A stretch of DNA of 64,000 bases from CAZCTC01 sp964501335 (GCA_964501335.1 CAZCTC010000006.1:109633-173632), one strand, 5' to 3'; positions 17,392 through 27,598 are shown, counted from the first letter of the stretch. Notes: a model not told the origin generated them from the sequence alone. Translations and numbers: made by a program.

Positions 17392-20236
17392 AGCCTGGCT
17401 GGCGCAGCCCGATCCGGAAATCCGGCGAACCCGCTTGCTCGAACAGCCGGAATCCATCCTGCACGAAACTGCGGCCCTTCTGGAACAGGATGCCGATCAG
17501 TTGCGCCTGAAAGATCCCCTCTACGCAGTGAAAAGCGCCGAAGGCCTGCTCGAACTGGCCTTGTTTCTCCAGGATGAATCCATGCAGGCAACCGCCCTGC
17601 GCCTTAAAGGCAATGTCTTGATCCACCTCAATCAATATGAGGAAAGCCTCACGCACTACGCGGCGGCCCTGGAAATCCGCCAACGGCGCCATGAACCGGG
17701 GGAAACGGCACGGATACAGGTAGGACGGGTTGCCGCTTTGAAAAATCTGGCCCGCTACGAAGAGGCCCTTCAAGAAGGCACCGCCGCGCAATCTGTCCTG
17801 GCCGGAGAAAAGCAGTGGAAAGCCCTGGCCAACCTGGAGATGAACTGCGGCAACATCTACCGCCAGCTCGATCGTTACGCCGAAGCCGAAATCGCCTATA
17901 CCCAAAGTGCAGTCCACTTTCAGCTGGCCGACGAACCTCTCGGCCTCCCCCAAATCACCCTGAACCTGGCCTATCTGCGCATCACCCAGGATCGATACGA
18001 AGAGGCGCTTTCGCTCATCGATCAGGCCCATGCCGGCTTTGAGACCCTCGATAAAAAGGTCGAGTCAACCCGCGCCGACATGAATCGAGCCATCGTGGAA
18101 CTGGGACGGGGCAACTACCAGGCCGCCTGGGACGGTTTCCAGCAAACGGCGGCCGCTTTTGCCGCCCTGCAGATCCCGGGAGAACTGGCGGTCACAGAAC
18201 TCTATCTGGCGCAAACCGCACTGAAACTCAATCTGCTGCCCGAAGCGGAAACCCATGCCCGTACAGCCCGCGCCTGCTTTGCCGAACAGCAGATGATCCG
18301 CTATGAAGCGCTGGCCGATTTCTGGTATGCCATGGCCTGTCAGGCCCGCGGCCGCTACAGCGAGGCGCTGGAAGGATTTGATGCCGCCCGGCGCACCTTT
18401 GAAATGCTGAATGGAGCCGTCTGGACAGCCCTGATCGATTTAGAGCGCAGCGCCCTTTTCGCCCAACAAAGCCGATGGGCAACCGCGCTCGACCTCGCCC
18501 GGGCGGCCGAATCTACCTTCAGCGCCTATCAATTGACCATCCGACAGGCGCAATCCCATCTGTTACAGGCAGATATCCAGCTGAAACAAAATCACCGGGA
18601 GGAAGCCCGCCGCCTTTATCGAGCCGTGATCGATCTCCCTGCCAGTTGGCAATGGCCCGCGCTCCTTTATCGGGCCCACTACGGCCTGGGGCGACTGGTA
18701 GAGCTGGAAAACACCGCGGGAAATGCCGATTTTCATTATCAGCAGGCCCTGCTGGAATTGGAAAAACTCCGCCACGGCCTGCGGGTCGATGAATTCCAGG
18801 CCGCATTTATGAACGACAAACTCGATATTTATGAGGCCGTCATCCGGCTGCGGCTTGATCAGGGGAATTGGGAAGAAGCCTTGCATTATATCGAACTCTC
18901 AAAATCCAGCGCGCTGCTCGACCGGCTCACGCAAAAGTCGGGCGATTCAGCCACCTCCGGCCTTCCTACGGAACTCGACACCGAATTGCAAAAGCTCAAA
19001 ACCGAATGGCGCTGGCACGCTTCTCGCGTGGAATTTCCCCAACCCGAAAAGGAAGGAGGCTCGACCGAACGGCAAACCGCCGAACACACCCGTCACTGGC
19101 AGGAACTGCAATCGCTCGAACTCCGCATCAACCAAACCCTGCGCCGGATTCAAAGCGAAGGCTCTTCGGCGGGTGCCCCCCACCCGATTACCGATTGGCA
19201 GACCTTTCAAAAATCGCTGGACCCGGATACCCTGATCGTGGAATATTTCAGCCTGGACGAAAAAGTGCTGGCCCTTCTGGTAGATCGAGAAAACATCACC
19301 CTCAGCCCACCGCTGCCCGGCACCTGGCGCGAAGTGATTCGGACCCAGCGGTTGCTCCGGCTGGCGCTGAGTCCCACCACCGTTGCTCAGGAAAGAGATC
19401 GCTCCGCCCCCAACCAACTCATAGCCTACCGTTGTTTACACTGGTATTACCGCGCTCTGGTCGCTCCCTGGTTGGAGGAGCGCGCGAAGCGTTATCGCAA
19501 ACTGATCATCGTTCCGCACAACGAACTCTATTACCTGCCCTTTCAGGCCTTCCACGACGGAGAACGCTATCTTATCGAACAGATGGAAATTCAATACACA
19601 CCGGGGATCGGCATTCTCCAATATTGCGAGCGCAAACGCCGAAAGCAGCCAAAGCAAAACTCTCCTACCGCTTTAATCATGGGATATTCAGATCGGGGAC
19701 GACTGCCCCATGTGGGAGATGAAGTTCAAACCGTAGCGCGAACCCTGACCGGGGCACATCTTTATCAGGAAGAAGAAGTTACCCTGCCCCGGCTGCAATC
19801 TCACGCTTCGGAATGCCGGATATTGCACCTCTCCGCGCACGCCGATTTCCGCGACGATAACCCGCTTTTTTCGGCCCTCTATTTAGCCGATGGACCCCTT
19901 AACGTCATCGACCTTTATGCTTTGAAATTAAACGCCTCGCTGGTAACGCTAAGCGCCTGCCGCACCGGACTGGGGCGACTGCGGGGCGGGGATATCTTCG
20001 GTCTCACCCGCGGCGGCCTCTACGCTGGAGCCACCGCCCTGGTCGTCAGCTTGTGGCAGGTCAATGATGCCTCCACGGCCCTTTTGATGCAGGAGTTCTA
20101 CCGCCAACTGGAAACCGGCGCCCCCATCGCCGCAGCCCTGCGCCGGGCCCAAATCAAACTGCTCACGCACCCGGACTACGCCCACCCGCACTACTGGGCG
20201 CCCTTCTTCATGGTCGGAGCCGACGGTTCGATCTAA
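17381..20236 (+). CDS. TPR-CHAT caspase-like protein (right cassette)
   Basis: 951 residues from the ATG at 17381, which overlaps the zinc-knuckle gene; the frame opens further upstream but the paralogue aligns from MDLKAWLAQP. TPR-like helices fill about residues 40-480 (LKGNVLIHLNQYEESLTHYA; NCGNIYRQLDRYAEAEIAYT). The CHAT domain lies at about 690-945. Candidate dyad residues are His in LHLSAHADF (about 821) and Cys in TLSACRTGLG (about 863). It is expected to be cytoplasmic. Length and layout match the left paralogue, so the two cassettes derive from one ancestor, but sequence divergence is substantial, suggesting different partners. The most likely partner is the zinc-knuckle protein encoded by the overlapping gene. 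What activates it cannot be read from sequence. Confidence 0.9.
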   Translation: MDLKAWLAQPDPEIRRTRLLEQPESILHETAALLEQDADQLRLKDPLYAVKSAEGLLELALFLQDESMQATALRLKGNVLIHLNQYEESLTHYAAALEIRQRRHEPGETARIQVGRVAALKNLARYEEALQEGTAAQSVLAGEKQWKALANLEMNCGNIYRQLDRYAEAEIAYTQSAVHFQLADEPLGLPQITLNLAYLRITQDRYEEALSLIDQAHAGFETLDKKVESTRADMNRAIVELGRGNYQAAWDGFQQTAAAFAALQIPGELAVTELYLAQTALKLNLLPEAETHARTARACFAEQQMIRYEALADFWYAMACQARGRYSEALEGFDAARRTFEMLNGAVWTALIDLERSALFAQQSRWATALDLARAAESTFSAYQLTIRQAQSHLLQADIQLKQNHREEARRLYRAVIDLPASWQWPALLYRAHYGLGRLVELENTAGNADFHYQQALLELEKLRHGLRVDEFQAAFMNDKLDIYEAVIRLRLDQGNWEEALHYIELSKSSALLDRLTQKSGDSATSGLPTELDTELQKLKTEWRWHASRVEFPQPEKEGGSTERQTAEHTRHWQELQSLELRINQTLRRIQSEGSSAGAPHPITDWQTFQKSLDPDTLIVEYFSLDEKVLALLVDRENITLSPPLPGTWREVIRTQRLLRLALSPTTVAQERDRSAPNQLIAYRCLHWYYRALVAPWLEERAKRYRKLIIVPHNELYYLPFQAFHDGERYLIEQMEIQYTPGIGILQYCERKRRKQPKQNSPTALIMGYSDRGRLPHVGDEVQTVARTLTGAHLYQEEEVTLPRLQSHASECRILHLSAHADFRDDNPLFSALYLADGPLNVIDLYALKLNASLVTLSACRTGLGRLRGGDIFGLTRGGLYAGATALVVSLWQVNDASTALLMQEFYRQLETGAPIAAALRRAQIKLLTHPDYAHPHYWAPFFMVGADGSI

Positions 20237-20250
20237 AAACCTTCTTTCGC

Positions 20251-20307
20251 TCCCCCTCATAAAAGAATAGAACCACCGGTGAGGGGGAAATGCTGAATTT
20301 CCCCTCA
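20251..20307 (+). promoter_or_regulatory. Two mutually exclusive hairpins between the CHAT and C11 genes
   Basis: TCCCCCTCA (20251-20259) pairs perfectly with TGAGGGGGA (20280-20288). The same 20280-20291 segment pairs over 11 bases, with one bulge, with 20297-20307. Only one hairpin can form at a time, the layout of an attenuator. No clear U-run follows at once (GGAAAAAATC lies further on). This is in the 181-base gap before the C11 gene and corresponds to the terminator at the same place in the left cassette. Confidence 0.45.
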
Positions 20308-20417
20308 CATTCCCTCGGAAAAAATCTTCCGGCATCGTTTACTCCATTAGAAAAGATAGCCGTTCAGATTGAAAAATCCCCTGGCTATTTCTGCTGTTAT
20401 AGAAAGGAGCACGACTT

Positions 20418-23400
20418 ATGTTACACACCCGTCATTGGATCAACCTTATCTGCCTTCTGGCCTTGCTGCTGCCGCAAGGATTCCTTGCCGCAGCCCCACC
20501 CACCGGCCCCGCGGCGATCGATCCGCCCCGGTCCAGCCAGGCACTTTCCACCAAACAGGCCCGGTTAACAACCGACTATCCGCCCCTCCCCGAAGACTGC
20601 GACGGCGTGGCGCCGCCCGGCGCGCCGGCGGCCTGCTGCATCCGGGGATATATCTTTTTCAAAGATCAACCTCAAAGCGCAATCGAAATCCTGATCACCA
20701 GCGCCCACGGGAGCATTCAGACAACCCCCCACCTCGATGGGGACAGCCTTTTCCCTCACTACGACGGAGATCTGGCTTCCAGCCCACTCCAGGTAGTCCC
20801 CGGCGACGTGATTACCCTCACCGCCCGCCAGGGAACGATGTCCAGCACCATCACCTGGACCGTTCAGGCCGGCAGCCAGCATGTGGATATCGGTCTGATC
20901 GAAGGGTATCGCAACGATAGCCAGGGCACTCAAAACGATTTCCCCGTGCTGGATTCCCGGCATCTCCAGGGAGAGCCCTATCCCGCCATCCCGGCCAAGT
21001 TGGGCCTGACCGCCCAAAATGTAACCGGAACGCTGAGCATGGGCGGAGAAACCCGGGCCCTGGCCTGGTACGGCAACTACCTGCTGGTCGGCGAGGGCGT
21101 CTCCCTGGCCGTTCTGGATCCCACCCCGCCCTCTACCCCCAAACTAATCGGAAAAACCCTGTTGTTTCCAGATGTGATCCAAAACATCGAGGTTGGCAAC
21201 ACCTTTGCACTGGTTACCCTGGGCAATGAAAGCAGCGACACTTATATTGTCGATCTTGCTATCCCCACTTCCCCCCAGGTTATCAAAAAGTTTGATATTT
21301 CTGGAACTCTCAGCAGTCTGACGATTTCAGGAACACTGGCCTACGCCGGCACCTATTTGAACGGAGCCTACGCCCTGACGGTTCTGAATATCGCCGATCC
21401 GCTGGCGCCGGTCACCCTGGGGAAATATACATCACCAAGATTAATTGAAGACATCACCCTACAAAACGGCTTTGCCTACGCGGTCATGCAAGGGACAGGT
21501 TTATTGACGCTTGACATTTCAAATCCCATCACTCCTACCCGTGTCAGTATTTTTACCCTACCGGCCATCAGCCAGGCCACGGTAAAAGGAAACTATGCCT
21601 ACATTGTGGAAGACAAATCAGGCCCCCCCTCCAGTGTTTACTTAAACATTATCGATATTTCCAATCCCCTTACCTACACATCCATCTACAGTCTTAATCT
21701 TGGATTCGGCACACCTTCAAGTGAGATTTACTTTTATAATGCATTTATTTATGCATCTACCTCAAATGGAGTTGTTCTGATAGATGTTTCCAATCCTGCA
21801 ATGCCTATAGTAACCGGAAGAACTCCTTCTTATACATCAGTAACATTAGGCTCGACGACCGTCAAAAACCACATTGCTTATATCGTCTACGGCACAATGG
21901 GCCTGCAAATTTTCAATATCCTGGATCCGCAGGCTCCTACCCGAATCGGAAGTTATAACTGCTTGGGAAAAATTCCTCAAATCCCAGTCCTGGAAAACAA
22001 AGCCTATCTTAATGATAGTTATGCCAATAAAGGGCTGATCTTCAACCTTAGCAAACCACTTTCTCCTACTTTAGAAACCGTTTTCAATATGACTGGAACA
22101 ACTAAAAGCACCCATCATGATTCCCGCTCTCTTTACCTTCTCACCGATAGCGACTTGCAAATTATGGACACCACCGGTGCCGTTCCAGTTCTAACCGGTA
22201 GATATACTTGGACAATGCGCTATGGAGAAGATTTAGCAGTTGTAGGCAATGTTGCTCTTATTGCCGAAGGCTCCACAGGAATACGTATATTGAATATCTC
22301 CAACCCTGTCAGCCCCACGCTCATCAAGATTTACGACACCCCGGGATACGTTTCAAGGATCAAAGTGGTGGGGAATCTGGCCTATGTAGCCGACACGGGC
22401 GGAGGATTGCGCATTCTCGACATATCCACGCCGGCTACTCCTACCCTGGTAGGCTCATGGACACAGACAAGCGTCCTCGATCTTCAAATCACTAACAACC
22501 TGGCCTATCTGGTTTGCGACGGCGGCGGATTCAGGATTCTCGATGTTTCCAATCCCGCCGATCCCCAGGAAACAGGATACTATGCCATGTCCAGCGCCGA
22601 AAATATCGTGGTAGCCGGCGGGATGGCCTACGTCTCCGATTCCAATGTCCTGAGGATTATGGACGTCACCGATCCCACCTTCCCCAATCAGGTCGGTTTT
22701 TATTATGCGCCTTACACCATCGGGGATATCGCCCTCGTCCAGGGCTATATCTATCTGGCCGGCAACGACGGCGGCCTGTTGATCCTCAAATATACGAGCG
22801 CCGGCAGTCTGCTCGCCGATTTCAGCGCAACCCCGCGTTTCGGAGCCCCCCCTCTGAATGTCCAGTTCACGGATCTCTCCACCGGCGCTCTCACCCGCAC
22901 CTGGGATTTCGGCGACGGCCAGACCAGCCAGGAAACCCACCCGGCCCACACCTATACCACCGCCGGAAACTATACGGTAACCCTCACCGTCACGGATGGG
23001 ACAAACACCGACCGCAAGACGATGCTCAATTACATTACCGCAGGGTTGGAAACGGTTCAGGCCGATTTCTCCGCTGCAGTACGCTCCGGCATTGCTCCGC
23101 TTTCCATCCAGTTCACGGATCTCTCCACCGGCGCTCTCACCCGCACCTGGAATTTCGGCGACGGCGCCAGCAGTACAGCCATCAATCCCGGCCATGTCTA
23201 CACCACACCGGGAACCTACAGTGTCACTTTGACCGTTTTCGGCACTTCGAGCAGCGATACCGAACTCAAAACCAGCTACATCACCGTCAACTACCCGCTA
23301 CCCCAGGCCGCCTTCACCGCCACCCCATTGACCGGCACCGCACCGCTGACGGTGCAATTCACCGCCCTGGGAACGACGGAAATCAGCTGGCTATGGAATT

Positions 23401-25247
23401 TCGGCGACGGAGAGATCAGCGGGGCTCGCCACCCCCAACACACCTATGCCGCCGCAGGTAATTACACGGTAGCCCTTAAGGTCACCAGCCCGGGCGGCAC
23501 CGCCACAGTAACCAAAACCGGCTATATCAACGTTTTCAATGCGAATTTACCCTCCCGAACTTTGCTCTTCTATCTGGCCGGCGACAACAACCTGGATTTC
23601 TGGCTGCGTCAATCCTGGTTGAAAATACCGGGAACTCAAACCGGTCCCAATATCAATGTCATAGCGCTCTTCGACGGCGCCGGCCGGAACGACACCTACC
23701 GCTGTACCTACAGCTCCACCACCCCGTGGAACTGCGTCAATGTCGGCGAAAAGGATATGGGCAATCCGCAAACCCTGATCGACCTGGTCAACTCCGCCCG
23801 CGATGCCGCCCCCAACGATGAAATCTACCTGACCCTGGCCGACCATGGCGGCGGATTGCAAGGCATCTCCTGGGAATCCTACCGCACGCAGGGCAATCTG
23901 ACCCTGGCCGAGTTGGAGACCGCCTTCACGGCGATCACCGCCCATAATCCTAAAAAACTGGCCGCAGTACATTTCGATGCCTGTCTGATGGGATTGGCCG
24001 ATGTCGCCGCCGTGGCCTCCAACACCGCCGACTATGTCATCGTTTCTCCCAACCTGGCGTTCGGCGTCTTCGCCTACAATCGTTACATCACGGACGCCGT
24101 GGATGCCGTTTCACCCCGGGCCTATGCCGCTCAAATTGCCGCAAAATACCATGCCGCTTTGCCCACTTATCCCCATACCATTGCTGTGCTGGATATGGGG
24201 GCTTATCCGGCCGTCGTCACCGGAACCGCCAATCTGGTCAATCTGCTGCAATCCACCCTTCCGACTCATACCCAGGCCCTCAGTCAGACCCTCGCATTCG
24301 TCCAGCGGCTGGACTCCCGTTATTATTTCCTGATCAACCGCGACGATGAATATATCGACTTCATCCACTGGCTGCAACTGGTCAAACAGAATGCCCCCAA
24401 CGCCGGCATCCAAAATGCAGCTCAAAACCTGCTGGATACCCTGAACAGTTTCGTCGTTGTGGAATATCACCAAAGCAACTCTTACAAAGGGCTCTATCAG
24501 GAATTAGGAGACAGCCACGGTCCTACCCTCTACTTCCCGCCCAACGCCGGCGTTTGGAGCTATAACGAATACATCAGCCGGCCCACCCGCTTCGCCCAAC
24601 AGACCGGCTGGCATCTCTTCCTGCAAAAATTTTTCACCTACGCCAACATTCCGCCGGAAACCCCGACCGAGCCGGCTTTGCCGCCGCTGCTGCCGGTTTC
24701 CCTTGATCCGCTGACCTTCAGCTATCCGGCTCCGGCCCGGGGCTATACCGTCATCAACCTTTCGGCCGTCACCGACACCCTTACCCGGGCCCAATCTCTG
24801 GCCGACTATGTCGGTCCCCACGTCAAACGGATCATGCGCCTGGGAGCGAACAGCTCGATGGAATACTATGACCCGGTCAATCATCTGGGAACCAACTTTA
24901 CAATCCGCCCCGGCGAACCGCTCTTCGTAGAATTCACGGGGACAACCAGCTCGACCATCAGTTTCAATGGATTGATGGCCGACTACGCCTTCACCCTGAC
25001 TCGCGGAACCTCTTCCTGCGTCTGGAACAGTATCTCCATTCCTCCCACCATCGCTTATCCTCCCGTCAATGCGCAAGAACTGGCGGCTCAACTCGGAGGC
25101 GTAGAAAACATGTTGATTTGGTCGCCGACCACGCAAAGTTTCGATTACTGGCGCCCCGGTACCCAGACAGGACGTAACTTCAACGTCGAAATCGGCCGCT
25201 CCTATCTGGTCTGCCTGGGACCGGCTGCCCGCACGGTATGGCCATAA
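20418..25247 (+). CDS. Secreted LVIVD-repeat / PKD / clostripain-family (C11) peptidase
   Basis: 1609 residues with AAAGGAG before the start. A signal peptide covers about 1-30 (LICLLALLLPQGFLAAAP). After a short beta segment (about 55-160) there is a propeller of LVIVD-type repeats (about 190-790; for example VVGNLAYVADTGGGLRILDIS). Three PKD domains follow (about 795-1035), each with a WxFGDG motif. The C11 peptidase spans about 1040-1400, with His in LADHGGGLQG (about 1143) and Cys in FDACLMGLAD (about 1188). The last ~180 residues are an extra beta-rich module. The domain layout differs from the left C11 protein, although both are last in the core cassette, so the peptidase is conserved and the recognition modules are swapped. 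Predicted to act outside the cell or on the cell surface. Confidence 0.87.
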   Translation: MLHTRHWINLICLLALLLPQGFLAAAPPTGPAAIDPPRSSQALSTKQARLTTDYPPLPEDCDGVAPPGAPAACCIRGYIFFKDQPQSAIEILITSAHGSIQTTPHLDGDSLFPHYDGDLASSPLQVVPGDVITLTARQGTMSSTITWTVQAGSQHVDIGLIEGYRNDSQGTQNDFPVLDSRHLQGEPYPAIPAKLGLTAQNVTGTLSMGGETRALAWYGNYLLVGEGVSLAVLDPTPPSTPKLIGKTLLFPDVIQNIEVGNTFALVTLGNESSDTYIVDLAIPTSPQVIKKFDISGTLSSLTISGTLAYAGTYLNGAYALTVLNIADPLAPVTLGKYTSPRLIEDITLQNGFAYAVMQGTGLLTLDISNPITPTRVSIFTLPAISQATVKGNYAYIVEDKSGPPSSVYLNIIDISNPLTYTSIYSLNLGFGTPSSEIYFYNAFIYASTSNGVVLIDVSNPAMPIVTGRTPSYTSVTLGSTTVKNHIAYIVYGTMGLQIFNILDPQAPTRIGSYNCLGKIPQIPVLENKAYLNDSYANKGLIFNLSKPLSPTLETVFNMTGTTKSTHHDSRSLYLLTDSDLQIMDTTGAVPVLTGRYTWTMRYGEDLAVVGNVALIAEGSTGIRILNISNPVSPTLIKIYDTPGYVSRIKVVGNLAYVADTGGGLRILDISTPATPTLVGSWTQTSVLDLQITNNLAYLVCDGGGFRILDVSNPADPQETGYYAMSSAENIVVAGGMAYVSDSNVLRIMDVTDPTFPNQVGFYYAPYTIGDIALVQGYIYLAGNDGGLLILKYTSAGSLLADFSATPRFGAPPLNVQFTDLSTGALTRTWDFGDGQTSQETHPAHTYTTAGNYTVTLTVTDGTNTDRKTMLNYITAGLETVQADFSAAVRSGIAPLSIQFTDLSTGALTRTWNFGDGASSTAINPGHVYTTPGTYSVTLTVFGTSSSDTELKTSYITVNYPLPQAAFTATPLTGTAPLTVQFTALGTTEISWLWNFGDGEISGARHPQHTYAAAGNYTVALKVTSPGGTATVTKTGYINVFNANLPSRTLLFYLAGDNNLDFWLRQSWLKIPGTQTGPNINVIALFDGAGRNDTYRCTYSSTTPWNCVNVGEKDMGNPQTLIDLVNSARDAAPNDEIYLTLADHGGGLQGISWESYRTQGNLTLAELETAFTAITAHNPKKLAAVHFDACLMGLADVAAVASNTADYVIVSPNLAFGVFAYNRYITDAVDAVSPRAYAAQIAAKYHAALPTYPHTIAVLDMGAYPAVVTGTANLVNLLQSTLPTHTQALSQTLAFVQRLDSRYYFLINRDDEYIDFIHWLQLVKQNAPNAGIQNAAQNLLDTLNSFVVVEYHQSNSYKGLYQELGDSHGPTLYFPPNAGVWSYNEYISRPTRFAQQTGWHLFLQKFFTYANIPPETPTEPALPPLLPVSLDPLTFSYPAPARGYTVINLSAVTDTLTRAQSLADYVGPHVKRIMRLGANSSMEYYDPVNHLGTNFTIRPGEPLFVEFTGTTSSTISFNGLMADYAFTLTRGTSSCVWNSISIPPTIAYPPVNAQELAAQLGGVENMLIWSPTTQSFDYWRPGTQTGRNFNVEIGRSYLVCLGPAARTVWP

Positions 25248-25286
25248 ACACCCCCCTCATCCAATCTATAAAAAGGAGATCGATCC

Positions 25287-27542
25287 ATGAAACACCTTAA
25301 TCTGATCCTGGTAATCGTTATGCTCGCTCTGCTGTTGGGAACCCCATGGACTTCCGGGGGAATCGAAGCGCAATCCCTCGCTGACGCGGCAGCCCTACCG
25401 GCCGCTCCGACCCGCCAACAACTTACGCCGCATCAAGACAGCTATTGCCGGTACTCAGAACCCGACCTGGGCCACAACAATCAATCCCTGAGCACGGCTC
25501 GCAACAATTTCGGAACCGCGCAGGATATCGAAATCGCCTTCCTCACCTACCTGTTACCACCATTATCCTCGCTGACAGCCGTAACTCTGACCACAAAAGC
25601 TATCGTCGCGGCGCCCAATGCCAGCGTCGGCCTCTACAGCGTGACCGATGACAGCTGGAATGAAGAGCTTGTCAACTGGAACAACCAACCGCCCCTCCAG
25701 AATCTGCTGGATGAGCAAATTATGATTGCAGGCCAGACCGATATCAGCTTCAATTCGGCTGCCCTGCTAAGCTACCTGCAAAACGAAGCTGCCGGCGACG
25801 GCAAAGCCACCTTTGCTTTAAAAATCACCCTGCCCTCCAGCGACCCGTTTCTGGATGTCGCCGTCTTTGAAGATCGCGAAAACAGCAATGGGGGCGAAGC
25901 CTTCCCGGCACAGTTGATCCTGGAAAGCTCCCCGGTCACCCCGACCCTCACGGCCGTTACCCCCAACTTCGGGAGCCGCGGCGCCACCATCAATATCTCC
26001 ATGACTGGAGCCAATACCCATTGGGATATGACTTCTATTTTAGATGCCGGTTCCGGCATCCTGGCAACCTTGAACGTGATCGACTCCACCCACGCTACGG
26101 CCCAATTGATCATCAGCGATACCGCGCCCCTTGGATCGCGCGCCTTCACCATCACCACCGGCAGTGAAATTGTCGTCGCCCCCAACATCTTTACCGTTCA
26201 AGGGCAGGGCATCTCCGTCGCCTTCCCCCTCAGCGCCACCGGCGTTCCCAGTTCCAGCATCGATCTCCCCATTTGGATCAAAAACGATATCACTGGACAA
26301 AGAGTCTATTCCTGGGACAGTACCATCGATTTCAACTCTACCGTCCTGCGCTTCCGGAACTTCAAAAAGGCTGGAACCCTGAGTTCCAATTGGATTGTCA
26401 CTTCCAATCTTTCTCTGCCGGGTCAAATCCGCCTATCGGCATACGGAACAGAGCCTATGATCGGGCAAGGCACCCTTATCACCCTGACCTTCGACATCCT
26501 GGGAACCCCGGGAGCTGTCAGCCCACTGACCTTTGAAAGTTTTGAATTCAATGAAGGTCACCCCGCGGTGGCGCTTACCAACGGTTTGTTTACCGTAGGA
26601 GAAGCCCGGGGTCGAATTGAGGGCCGGTTTACCGACATCATCGACCGACCAATACTGGGGGTCACCGTCTCACTTTCAGGCGCCTCCCTGCAAACCGTCA
26701 CAGTTGATACCGGAGGTTATTACGCCTTCAGCCCCACCCTCGGCCTCGACTATCGCGTCACACCTTCTAAAGTCACCAGCACCACCGGTGCAGTTTCCGG
26801 TCTGGATGCCGCCTGGATTCTCCAATTTTCGGTAGGGCGTCGTGACTTCAATGCCCATCAACAGCAGGCCTGTGATGTCAGTGGGAACGGAAGTTGCACG
26901 CCCTACGACGCCTCGCAGATTGGCCGCTATCTGACCGGCAACCCCGATCCTACAGCCCGCATCGGATTCTGGAATTTCACGCCGGCTTTTCGCGACTACC
27001 CCCAGTTTTCCGCCAATTTGCTTCAGGAAAATTACATCGTTTACATCCTGGGCGATGTAACCGGAAACGGAAATGGAACGGCAACACTGGCCCGAACAGC
27101 CGAAAAAGCTTCGCTCTCCGTTCATCTGCCCTCTTTCCTGACGGCTATAGGACAATCGATCATGCTGCCGGTTTTTATGGGAACCGTAGGCGAAAAAGAA
27201 AATATCCTCTCCTACGAAATCACCTTCCGTTTCAATCCAGAAGTCGTACAATTTGAAGACATTTCTACAGAAGGAACCCTGAGCGGCACCGACAACTGGA
27301 TCGTAGTCCACAATGTGATCACGCCTGGGCAATTGAGTATCGTCGGTTACGGAATCGACGCCCTGCAGGGCAACACTCCCTTGCTCAACTTGAACTTTAG
27401 AAGCATCGGCGCCTCCGGATCCGCCACCGATCTCACCTTTGAAACCTTAAAATTCAACGAAGGCACGCCCGCCGCCCAAACCACCCCGGGCCGCATTCAA
27501 ATCGTCACCACCCAGATCTACCTGCCGATCATCCGGCGATAA
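25287..27542 (+). CDS. Secreted DNRLRE / cohesin / dockerin-like protein
   Basis: 751 residues with a signal peptide (LILVIVMLALLLGTP) and AAGGAG upstream, only 39 bases after the C11 gene. A DNRLRE-type domain (about 45-210) includes WNEELVNWNNQP. An IPT/TIG-like segment follows, then a cohesin-like domain (about 310-440). A carboxypeptidase-regulatory-like domain runs straight into a dockerin-like segment with a Ca-binding loop (CDVSGNGSCTPYDASQIGRY, about 530-550). A second cohesin-like domain lies at about 610-735. The two cohesin copies share the phrases TFE...FNEG and GTLS...NWIV. The C-terminus is TQIYLPIIRR. Cohesin and dockerin in one chain would allow head-to-tail polymerisation on the surface. 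It is probably co-transcribed with the C11 gene and may be its partner or scaffold. Confidence 0.78.
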   Translation: MKHLNLILVIVMLALLLGTPWTSGGIEAQSLADAAALPAAPTRQQLTPHQDSYCRYSEPDLGHNNQSLSTARNNFGTAQDIEIAFLTYLLPPLSSLTAVTLTTKAIVAAPNASVGLYSVTDDSWNEELVNWNNQPPLQNLLDEQIMIAGQTDISFNSAALLSYLQNEAAGDGKATFALKITLPSSDPFLDVAVFEDRENSNGGEAFPAQLILESSPVTPTLTAVTPNFGSRGATINISMTGANTHWDMTSILDAGSGILATLNVIDSTHATAQLIISDTAPLGSRAFTITTGSEIVVAPNIFTVQGQGISVAFPLSATGVPSSSIDLPIWIKNDITGQRVYSWDSTIDFNSTVLRFRNFKKAGTLSSNWIVTSNLSLPGQIRLSAYGTEPMIGQGTLITLTFDILGTPGAVSPLTFESFEFNEGHPAVALTNGLFTVGEARGRIEGRFTDIIDRPILGVTVSLSGASLQTVTVDTGGYYAFSPTLGLDYRVTPSKVTSTTGAVSGLDAAWILQFSVGRRDFNAHQQQACDVSGNGSCTPYDASQIGRYLTGNPDPTARIGFWNFTPAFRDYPQFSANLLQENYIVYILGDVTGNGNGTATLARTAEKASLSVHLPSFLTAIGQSIMLPVFMGTVGEKENILSYEITFRFNPEVVQFEDISTEGTLSGTDNWIVVHNVITPGQLSIVGYGIDALQGNTPLLNLNFRSIGASGSATDLTFETLKFNEGTPAAQTTPGRIQIVTTQIYLPIIRR

Positions 27543-27558
27543 GCACTGCATAAAACAT

Positions 27559-27598
27559 GAGATCCTCCTTCATCCTAAAAAATGAAGGAGGATCTCAA
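27559..27598 (+). terminator. End-of-operon hairpin
   Basis: A 16-base perfect stem (27559-27574 with 27583-27598) with an eight-base loop lies 17 bases after the cohesin/dockerin gene. It closes the right cassette operon, although the following bases are A-rich rather than T-rich. Confidence 0.7.
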
